From an uncultured Bacillota bacterium (lineage in GTDB: Bacteria; Bacillota_I; Bacilli_A; RFN20; CAG-449), in contig CABUOQ010000006.1 in NCBI GenBank assembly GCA_902493275.1, forward strand, positions 1 to 64,000: a stretch of DNA of 64,000 bases, given 5' to 3'. Positions 57,763 through 64,000 of the stretch are shown piece by piece; the stretch's first letter is position 1; each line of letters begins with the position of its first letter. The notes beneath the pieces are model-generated. The model saw only the letters and a program-made list of their open reading frames with translations. It did no database searches and had not been told where the DNA came from. The translations under genes and the position numbers were made by a program.

Positions 57763-59235
57763 ATGTTTAACAAAGAAAAAAAAGAAGACAAACTTATCTT
57801 AAAACAAATAGAAAAAGAGAGAATACGTTATCATAAAAAAATGATAGAACAAGAAAAAATAAATTGCCAAAAAGATAAAATAGCACCAAATGGCTCATTT
57901 ATTTCTCTTCAACATGTGAATAAAATTTATGATAATCATATTCAAGCTGTTTATGATTTTAATTTAGAAATTAAAGAAAAAGAATTTATTGTATTTGTAG
58001 GACCATCCGGATGTGGCAAATCAACAACTTTAAGAATGATTGCTGGATTAGAAGATATTACCGCTGGTGATTTATATATTAATGGTATATATTCTAATGC
58101 GGTGCCGGCTAAAGAAAGAAATATTGCGATGGTTTTTCAAAACTATGCGTTATATCCTCATTTAACTATATATGAAAATATGGCATTCAGTTTAAGAGTA
58201 AAACATTTACCAAATGATGAAATTGATCGTAGAATTAAAAATGCCGCGGATATTTTACAAATAAATGAATATTTATCTCGCAAACCTAATGCTTTAAGCG
58301 GAGGTCAATGTCAACGTGTAGCTCTAGGTAGAGCGATTGTTCGTGATAGTAAATTATTCTTGATGGATGAGCCATTATCCAATCTTGATGCAAAATTAAG
58401 AGTGGCTATGAGAAGTGAAATTATTAAACTTCACAATCGCTTAGATGCGACCACAATCTATGTAACACATGATCAAACAGAAGCGATGACAATGGCTACA
58501 AGAATAGTGGTCATGAATAAAGGATATATTCAACAGATTGGAACCCCTCAAGAAATCTATAATAAACCAGCTAATACTTTTGTGGCTAGTTTTATAGGCT
58601 CTCCTTCAATGAATTTATTAGATGTTAAATTTGATGAAAAAAATATTGTTTTTGAAAAATTTAAAGTTAAAGTTAATAAGGCTCAAAAAGAACTAATTAT
58701 AAATTTTTATCAAAATGGCTTATCAAAAGCTAAGGCAGATTTACAAGAACTTGAAGCTAATAGCGTTGAAAAAAATGAATTAATTGCTTCTTTAGATGAA
58801 TTAAATAAAAAACAAAATTTATCCGCAAAAGAGGAAAAAAACATCAATCAAGAAATTGAAAGAATTGCTAATGAAATCAATATCTTGAATAGAGCAAATC
58901 AAAAACGAAAGGAACTTATCAATATTATTGATGAATATCAGAAATTCATCGATAATAAATGTGCTGATCTTATCTTTGGAATACGTCCAGATGACATAAT
59001 TGAAAGTGATCAAATAAACGAAAAAATTAATCCTAGTAAAGCTATTAAATTGACAGTAAATGTCGCTGAATTATTAGGTAATATGTATTATTTATATTGT
59101 GATTTCAATGGTAAAGAAATTATCATTAGCACTAATGCAGAAAGATTAATATCTGCAAACGATAAAGTTGATGTCGTGTTTAATTTAAACAAAGTTCATT
59201 TGTTTGATAAGGTTACTCAAAAATTAATTATTTAA
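57763..59235 (+). CDS. Sugar-importer ATPase with N-terminal extension and C-terminal coiled-coil insertion
   Basis: A 490-residue MsmX/UgpC-type subunit. A Lys/Glu-rich extension of about 45 residues (KQIEKERIRYHKKMIEQEK) precedes the ATPase domain: Walker A GPSGCGKST (about 80-88), Q-loop VFQNYALYP, signature LSGGQCQRV, Walker B LFLMDEP and switch VTHDQTEAM. In the C-terminal regulatory domain, about 85 residues of predicted coiled coil (roughly 310-395) are inserted before FGIRPDDI. The family norm is about 370 residues. The other importer ATPase in the window (25159) also has a long helical insertion, but at a different site. It ends the second glycan operon. Confidence 0.9.
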   Translation: MFNKEKKEDKLILKQIEKERIRYHKKMIEQEKINCQKDKIAPNGSFISLQHVNKIYDNHIQAVYDFNLEIKEKEFIVFVGPSGCGKSTTLRMIAGLEDITAGDLYINGIYSNAVPAKERNIAMVFQNYALYPHLTIYENMAFSLRVKHLPNDEIDRRIKNAADILQINEYLSRKPNALSGGQCQRVALGRAIVRDSKLFLMDEPLSNLDAKLRVAMRSEIIKLHNRLDATTIYVTHDQTEAMTMATRIVVMNKGYIQQIGTPQEIYNKPANTFVASFIGSPSMNLLDVKFDEKNIVFEKFKVKVNKAQKELIINFYQNGLSKAKADLQELEANSVEKNELIASLDELNKKQNLSAKEEKNINQEIERIANEINILNRANQKRKELINIIDEYQKFIDNKCADLIFGIRPDDIIESDQINEKINPSKAIKLTVNVAELLGNMYYLYCDFNGKEIIISTNAERLISANDKVDVVFNLNKVHLFDKVTQKLII

Positions 59236-59320
59236 AAATACAAGGCGAAAATATTGTTAATAAGTTAAAAGAGTTTCAATCTCTTGAGATGATAATAAGC
59301 GATATTCGCCTTGTTTTAAA
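59231..59320. repeat. Inverted repeat spanning the convergent 3' ends
   Basis: ACAAGGCGAA at 59240-59249 is perfectly inverted by TTCGCCTTGT at 59305-59314, with flanking TTTAAAA also partly matched (59231-59237 and 59314-59320). The second arm lies inside the end of the pseudouridine synthase gene. The loop is about 55 bases and no T-run follows, so it is not a standard terminator. It could be a partial duplication of that gene end or an RNA-stabilising stem. Confidence 0.35.
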
Positions 59321-59949
59321 TTGCCATAGGTTAAAAAAGCAAATTGTTGTCTATCAAGTTTAATTACCGTTAAACCAAAATAGGCAAACATTCTTTTTAC
59401 TTGATGAAATTTACCTTGATGAATGGTTAACAGGGCTTTATTTTTATCAAGTATTTTTAATTCTCCAGGTAGTGTTAACTCACCATCTAACATAATGCCA
59501 TTTTTAAATGCAGTGATTAATTCGTTTTTAATTTCATAATCAGTCTCAACATAGTATGTCTTGTCTACATGGTATTTTGGAAGTAATAAACGATGACATA
59601 GCGCTCCGTTATTTGTTAATAATAAAACGCCAGTAGTATCAACATCTAACCTTCCTACTGGAAATAACTTAGCAAAATTATATTCACTAACTAATTCAGT
59701 AACTGGAGGATAGCGTTTATCTTCTGTTGCACAGACATAACCTTGAGGTTTATTTAATAAGAGATAAAAGAATTTGTGATATTCAATTTTTTCACCATTA
59801 AAAGATATGATGTTTTTATATTCATCGATTTGCAATGAATCTTTGATTACTATTTCTCCATCGACAGTTATTAGCCCTTTTTTGATTAAGGCTTTGACTT
59901 CTTTCCGCGTTCCTAATCCAGAAGTGGATAAAAATTTATCTAACCTCAT
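59257..59949 (-). CDS. RsuA-family 16S rRNA pseudouridine synthase
   Basis: A 230-residue protein. An S4 RNA-binding domain (MRLDKFLSTSGLGTRKEVKALIKKGLITVDG) is followed by the catalytic domain with LLLNKPQGYVCAT, the catalytic Asp motif FPVGRLDVDTTGVLLLTNNG, and GKFHQVKRMFAYFG. Members convert one uridine of rRNA to pseudouridine (position 516 of 16S RNA for RsuA itself). The length is normal for the RsuA branch. It is the last gene of a three-gene operon, with a 14-base overlap with the phosphatase gene, and converges on the importer operon. Confidence 0.92.
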   Translation of the reverse strand: MRLDKFLSTSGLGTRKEVKALIKKGLITVDGEIVIKDSLQIDEYKNIISFNGEKIEYHKFFYLLLNKPQGYVCATEDKRYPPVTELVSEYNFAKLFPVGRLDVDTTGVLLLTNNGALCHRLLLPKYHVDKTYYVETDYEIKNELITAFKNGIMLDGELTLPGELKILDKNKALLTIHQGKFHQVKRMFAYFGLTVIKLDRQQFAFLTYGNLKQGEYRLLSSQEIETLLTY

Positions 59950-60541
59950 TTTTGGTTTTAGTCTCTTTATTATATATACGACTCATAATTTTTGGATTTA
60001 GATAATCAGCAATAGCACATCCGATAGCGCCAGCAGCTAAGCCAAATCCTATTCCAGCGATTATATCTGATAAATAATGAGCTCCAATCACAAGGCGACT
60101 AAAGGCAACTAAAATTGCTAGTACGAAAGCGTAAGGAGCATATTTTTTATTGAATTTAGCTAAGGTATATGCTGATCCAAAAGCGACAACACAATGACCG
60201 GAAGGAAAAGAGTATCCTTTAGGATAAGCATAGTTTATCGCGTCCATATATTGTTTAAATTCTTCTATTGCTTCAAATGGTCTAATGCGAATATTAACAT
60301 TTTTTAGATAGAATTCACATATGCACCAAGTTAAAAAAATAGGTACAAGGACAATTAGAAAGTAGAAATTAATTTTTTTATTTTTTAAATAATAATAAAC
60401 CATTAATGCGATCATTATTAAAAGCCATAATAATCCAAATTCGCAGATATTTGAAATAAATTTTGCGATTGGACCTATAAATTCATATTCATTAGAAATG
60501 TTTTCTAAAACCCATTGGGAAATCTCTTTATCGTGTAACAT
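59936..60541 (-). CDS. PAP2-family membrane phosphatase
   Basis: A 201-residue protein with five or six predicted helices and the three PAP2 signatures: a K/R-rich motif ending RPFEA, SFPSGH, and SRLVIGAHYLSDII with the catalytic His residues. The active site faces outside in this family. Bacterial members dephosphorylate undecaprenyl pyrophosphate or phosphatidylglycerol phosphate. Its neighbour upstream is a DUF368 protein, a family linked to undecaprenyl phosphate flipping, which favours a lipid-carrier recycling role. It overlaps genes on both sides by 14 bases. Confidence 0.88.
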   Translation of the reverse strand: MLHDKEISQWVLENISNEYEFIGPIAKFISNICEFGLLWLLIMIALMVYYYLKNKKINFYFLIVLVPIFLTWCICEFYLKNVNIRIRPFEAIEEFKQYMDAINYAYPKGYSFPSGHCVVAFGSAYTLAKFNKKYAPYAFVLAILVAFSRLVIGAHYLSDIIAGIGFGLAAGAIGCAIADYLNPKIMSRIYNKETKTKNEVR

Positions 60542-61523
60542 GGTTATTGTCCTCTTCTTTATCTATATTATTAGAAATATTTTTTTTGCTTGCAATATTC
60601 CCAAGATAAAAGGCTAAAAAGAATCCGATTAATATAGCGATAACCGCTAATACATAACTAACCCAATTGAGATTAAGATAATATGAAGGTTTAGCATATA
60701 TTCCCACAAATGAACCGATAATAAATCCAAATATTGCAAAATATGTAGGTGTCTTATATTTTGTTAATAAAAATTTCATAATTTTTGATACAATAATAAA
60801 TCCAATTATTATTCCTATTCCAAAACAAATAATTAAACCTAAAGATGGCAAGATAAAATCTGCTCCAATAACTTCGTTCATATTTGGTGAAGAAAAACTC
60901 ATATCAATTGGATGATTAATAGCGGTAAATATTGAAGATATAAATCCCTTGATAGTATCCATTATCGGATTATATAATCCAATAATTAATAAAACCATAG
61001 AGCCTGATATGCCGGGTACTACTAATGCAGAAGAAGCAATGACTCCCATTAACATGACTAAAAGATACATATACCAAGGTGCCGAAATTAAAGAAATATA
61101 TTTTTCGCCAACAAATAGTGATGGAATGATAATGGCTAAAATAAGAACTAAACCAATTATTCCCCAAGCGAAATTTTTTATCTCAGTATTATTTTGAATA
61201 TTTTTATAAAATGAAGGTAAACCACCTAATAATAAACCTGCGAATAATGAAACTGTTATTAGAGGATGATTATTAATTCCCCAAGTTATGGGAATAATTA
61301 ATAATAAAGCAAAGATGAGTATCCCTAATATATATGGTAATAAAGTTTTTATTGATTGTTTAGGATGTTTTCTAAAACCACTTATTGATTCGATGATATC
61401 GTCATAAACACCAATAATACAAGCGATTGTTCCACCAGAAAATCCTGGAATAACTGCGGCAATACCAATCAATCCACCTTTAAATATATTAAAGAAAAAA
61501 TTCAATAGTTTATTGTTTTTCAT
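60528..61523 (-). CDS. DUF368 membrane protein, PopT-like undecaprenyl phosphate translocase
   Basis: A 331-residue protein with about eight to ten hydrophobic segments. It opens with the DUF368 signature KGGLIGIAAVIPGFSGGTIA and repeats a related VVPGISGSMVLLIIGLYNPI in the second half, as expected of an inverted-repeat transporter. DUF368 proteins (PopT) were shown in other bacteria to return undecaprenyl phosphate from the outer to the inner leaflet. A TATAAT lies on the minus strand about 10 bases before the start and no ribosome site is visible, so translation may be leaderless. First gene of the operon. Confidence 0.87.
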   Translation of the reverse strand: MKNNKLLNFFFNIFKGGLIGIAAVIPGFSGGTIACIIGVYDDIIESISGFRKHPKQSIKTLLPYILGILIFALLLIIPITWGINNHPLITVSLFAGLLLGGLPSFYKNIQNNTEIKNFAWGIIGLVLILAIIIPSLFVGEKYISLISAPWYMYLLVMLMGVIASSALVVPGISGSMVLLIIGLYNPIMDTIKGFISSIFTAINHPIDMSFSSPNMNEVIGADFILPSLGLIICFGIGIIIGFIIVSKIMKFLLTKYKTPTYFAIFGFIIGSFVGIYAKPSYYLNLNWVSYVLAVIAILIGFFLAFYLGNIASKKNISNNIDKEEDNNHVTR

Positions 61524-61613
61524 AGATACTATTATATATGAAAAAAGTAAATGTGATAGACATTTTAATTAAATTTAATTAATTTGACATACTAATATTG
61601 GAGGAAAAAATAT

Positions 61614-61922
61614 ATGCCTAATTTAAAATGCCATGAATTTACTTGCAAGAGTAATCATTGTACACATTGTTCTAAAGGATCTTTAAATATTTCAAAAGAT
61701 GCTTTATGTAAAGATTATCGTCTAAGAGGTGAAGATGAATCAGAAGATGTAGGATTTGAATTTTCGTATGAAAAAGGAATGTCTTTGAAAGTAGATGAAC
61801 ATCGTATAATGTGTAGTGATACTCGATGCATAAATAATGTTTCTGGAGAATGTGGTGCTGCTTATATTAGAATTGATAGAAAAAATGGTGGCGCATATTG
61901 TTGCCAGGCAAGAGAAAAATAA
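61614..61922 (+). CDS. DUF1540 cysteine-rich protein
   Basis: The 102-residue protein has two cysteine clusters: CHEFTCKSNHCTHCSKG near the N-terminus and CSDTRCINNVSGECGAAYIRID with a late CC near the C-terminus, the pattern of DUF1540 proteins of Firmicutes. The cysteines probably bind a metal; the function is not known. GGAGG lies 10 bases before the ATG. It is a single gene between a minus-strand operon and the GH3 gene. Confidence 0.8.
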   Translation: MPNLKCHEFTCKSNHCTHCSKGSLNISKDALCKDYRLRGEDESEDVGFEFSYEKGMSLKVDEHRIMCSDTRCINNVSGECGAAYIRIDRKNGGAYCCQAREK

Positions 61923-61971
61923 TTTGAATTAAACTAATGCTTATTTTTCATTATTTTTAAAACTATACTTT

Positions 61972-62009
61972 AAGCCCTTTTCGTTATATTATTATTTATG
62001 AAAGGGCTT
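61972..62009 (+). promoter_or_regulatory. Hairpin covering the GH3 ribosome site, possible terminator or switch
   Basis: AAGCCCTTT (61972-61980) pairs perfectly with AAAGGGCTT (62001-62009) around a 20-base loop, and TTTTATT follows. The AAAGGG of the right arm is the only Shine-Dalgarno for the ATG at 62015. The element can act as terminator for the DUF1540 gene, or, if transcription starts after TATACT at 61964-61969, as a 5' hairpin that hides the GH3 ribosome site. Confidence 0.6.
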
Positions 62010-62014
62010 TTATT

Positions 62015-64000
62015 ATGGATAAAAAAGATAGGTACGATAATTATAAATATTTTCGTGGATTAAATTCTTGGGAAATAGGTGCGAATGATAATAGTGGCAG
62101 AAAAATTGTTGTTAACGATGGACCATTAGGATTAAGAAAACCAATAGTTAATGATTTTGATAATCAAAATCAGATAATGAAAACAGTTTGTCTTTTATCA
62201 CCAAGTTCTTTAGCGTGTACTTTTTCTAAGGACGTTTGCTATAGAAATGGAGAATTGTTAGCTTTAGATTGTCTAAGTAAGAAAACAGATGTTTTATTAG
62301 CTCCAGGGGTAAATATAAAACGTAGTGCTTTATGTGGCAGAAATTTTGAATACTTTAGCGAAGATCCTTTTTTAACAGGGGTATTAGCCTCAGCTTATAT
62401 AAATGGATTACAAGATAATAAAACGTCAGCATGTGTTAAACATTATGCGGCTAATAATCAAGAAGTTTATAGATTAACTAATTCTAGTGAAATGTCTTTA
62501 AGAGCTTTGAATGAAATTTATTTATATCAATTTAATTATATTATTAAACATGCGAATCCTGATTTGCTTATGACATCGTATAATCGAATAAATGGAGTAT
62601 ATGTTAATGAGTCTAATTATTTAATAAAAAAGAAATTACGTGGTGAATTTAATTATAAAGGATTAATTATAAGCGATTGGACAGCGGTTGTGAATAAAGC
62701 GCAAACGATTGCTACTGGACTAGATGTTGAAATGCCAATATCGAGAAGAACATTTGAATCAATAGATGAAGGATATAATAATATTTTTAATGATGAAGAC
62801 ATCTTAGCAAGAAAAAAGGAGATTATTTCTTGTATAGATAAAATTAGAGGCGTAAAAAAACCGGATATAAATTATAATTTTGATCAAGTTCATAATAAAG
62901 CAATTGAACTTTCTAAAGAAACATTTGTTCTTTTAAAAAACAATAATAATTATTTACCTTTTTCTAAAACTCAGAAAATATTAGTAATTGGTGAACTTGC
63001 TAAAAAACCGCGCTTTGTAGGAGGCGGCAGTGCTTGGGTAAATACTAATAAAACAATTTCGTTTCTAGATGCGTTAAAGGAAAATGGTTGCGAATTTGAT
63101 TATATTGAAGGATATGAGAAAGACAAATATACTTTAGATGAAGATAAAATTCTTAAAGCAATATATGACTATAGTCAAATATTAGTTTTTGTTGGTCAAT
63201 ATGAGCAAGATGAATCTGAAGGATGGGATCGTGAAGATATTCTTATAAGAAAAGAGCAAAATCAACTTCTTAGCTTTTTAAATAAAAACCATATTAAATA
63301 TGCGGGCGTCGTCGTTACAGGTTCAGTTATTGATATTAGTTCATTAAAAGAATCATCACAAGCAATTATTGTGGGATATATTTCAGGAGAAGGAATGTAT
63401 GAGGCGCTTGCTTCGACGATTCTAGGAGACAATAATCCGAGTGGAAGACTTCCTGAAACGTGGATTAAATCACTAAAAGCAAACCCTATATATGAGGATA
63501 TAAAGAAACATGATGTTTATTATTCTTATTATGATGAAGACATATTTGTTGGGTATCGCTACTATGACAAATTGTTAGATCAATCATTAATTAATTATAA
63601 TTTTGGTGAAGGAATGTCTTATAGCGAAGTTGTTTATTCAGATTGTCATTTAAATTACAAAGATAATAAGGTTGTTATCGATGTTGATGTTTATAATAAA
63701 TCTAAATATTTAACAAAAGAGGTTGTTCAAATATTTGTTGGTAAAAAACAAAGTAATATTTATCGTCCAATAAAAGAATTAAAGGGATTTACAAAAGTAG
63801 AATTAAAACCTTTTGAAAAGAAAAAAGTTTTTATAGAAATAGATGTTAATGATTTAAAAGTATATGATATTGAATCTGATTTAATGAAAATAGAAACCGG
63901 TATTTATCAATTCTATATTTGCAAAAATATTAAAGAAATTATAGATGTAAAAGAAGTGGAAATTGTAGGCGAACAATTACAAAAAAACTTAACACCGCAG
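62015..64000 (+). CDS. GH3-family beta-glycosidase, cut by the window end
   Basis: An open frame of 662 codons runs off the window without a stop. It is a GH3 enzyme: VNDGPLGLRKP, GRNFEYFSEDP, CVKHYAANNQE, and the nucleophile Asp221 in GLIISDWTA identify the first TIM-barrel domain; SKETFVLLKNNNNYLPF, NPSGRLPETW and GYRYYD identify the second domain; and VYNKSKYLTKEVVQIFVG and PIKELKGFTKVELKP show the start of the fibronectin-like third domain. No signal peptide is present, so it is cytoplasmic. Beta-glucosidase or beta-xylosidase activity is likely. Only the C-terminus is missing; the ribosome site lies in a hairpin. Confidence 0.88.
   Translation, partial: MDKKDRYDNYKYFRGLNSWEIGANDNSGRKIVVNDGPLGLRKPIVNDFDNQNQIMKTVCLLSPSSLACTFSKDVCYRNGELLALDCLSKKTDVLLAPGVNIKRSALCGRNFEYFSEDPFLTGVLASAYINGLQDNKTSACVKHYAANNQEVYRLTNSSEMSLRALNEIYLYQFNYIIKHANPDLLMTSYNRINGVYVNESNYLIKKKLRGEFNYKGLIISDWTAVVNKAQTIATGLDVEMPISRRTFESIDEGYNNIFNDEDILARKKEIISCIDKIRGVKKPDINYNFDQVHNKAIELSKETFVLLKNNNNYLPFSKTQKILVIGELAKKPRFVGGGSAWVNTNKTISFLDALKENGCEFDYIEGYEKDKYTLDEDKILKAIYDYSQILVFVGQYEQDESEGWDREDILIRKEQNQLLSFLNKNHIKYAGVVVTGSVIDISSLKESSQAIIVGYISGEGMYEALASTILGDNNPSGRLPETWIKSLKANPIYEDIKKHDVYYSYYDEDIFVGYRYYDKLLDQSLINYNFGEGMSYSEVVYSDCHLNYKDNKVVIDVDVYNKSKYLTKEVVQIFVGKKQSNIYRPIKELKGFTKVELKPFEKKKVFIEIDVNDLKVYDIESDLMKIETGIYQFYICKNIKEIIDVKEVEIVGEQLQKNLTPQ

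Noticed and set aside
1..64000. Mycoplasma-type code with TGA as tryptophan
   Set aside because: TGA ends genes at 36674 and 57755 and tryptophans in conserved motifs are TGG, so the standard code holds.
1..64000. tRNA, rRNA, CRISPR arrays, insertion sequences or prophage genes
   Set aside because: I saw no cloverleaf or rRNA-like segments, no regularly spaced repeats and no transposase, integrase or phage structural proteins.

Overview
The window is very AT-rich. UGA is read as a stop (the genes ending at 36674 and 57755 close with TGA) and tryptophan is TGG, so the code is the standard bacterial one. Surface proteins are lipobox lipoproteins with short N-terminal signals, and I see no LPXTG anchors. 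Together with LemA and RDD-type membrane proteins, MsmX/LplABC-type sugar importers and many fused ATPase/FtsX-like transporters, this suggests an uncultured low-GC Firmicute close to the mollicute/Erysipelotrichia side of the Bacilli, probably from an animal gut. That placement is inference.

Layout. (1) 1-3050: a decayed pair of genes (a frameshifted phospholipase-D-like nuclease and a small gene with an internal stop), then an intact DUF4116-repeat/HD-domain protein. (2) 3113-8850, minus strand: a secreted MACPF (perforin-like) protein followed by two overlapping ATPase-FtsX fusion transporters. (3) 9131-31109, plus strand: a long, tightly packed glycan-use cluster with a surface lipoprotein, SGNH esterase, YesM/YesN-like two-component system, LplB/YtcP-type importer with binding protein, two tandem beta-helix lipoproteins, a GH94 phosphorylase, an MsmX-like ATPase and a GH36 alpha-galactosidase, then a CotH-like lipoprotein and a GH43-like enzyme. 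A near-consensus cre box precedes it. (4) 31112-44873: an RDD-like protein, four more ATPase-FtsX fusions in two overlapping pairs, a large two-TM protein, LemA and a second RDD-like protein. (5) 44877-59235: a second glycan cluster with a divergent ArsR-like regulator, GH2, a glycyl radical enzyme with its activase, a GH43 lipoprotein, an Ig-like lipoprotein and a complete importer. (6) 59257-61523, minus strand: a three-gene operon of DUF368 (PopT-like), PAP2 phosphatase and pseudouridine synthase. (7) 61614-64000: a DUF1540 protein and a GH3 beta-glycosidase cut off by the window end.

How it fits together. The two glycan clusters read as machinery for a branched plant or host glycan with galactosyl and arabinosyl groups: surface lipoproteins and esterase/lyase-like proteins outside, ABC import, then intracellular phosphorolysis or hydrolysis. 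The second cluster adds a glycyl radical reaction of unknown substrate.

The most unusual result concerns the transporter loci. The MACPF operon and the plus-strand transporter operon, about 23 kb apart and on opposite strands, have matching promoters: TTKACT, 17 bases, TATTMT, exactly 6 bases, then the identical 11-mer AAGGGTACATA at the predicted transcription start. The leaders are of nearly equal length (about 105 and 111 bases). This suggests that a pore-forming protein and three heterodimer-like transporter pairs are co-regulated parts of one system.
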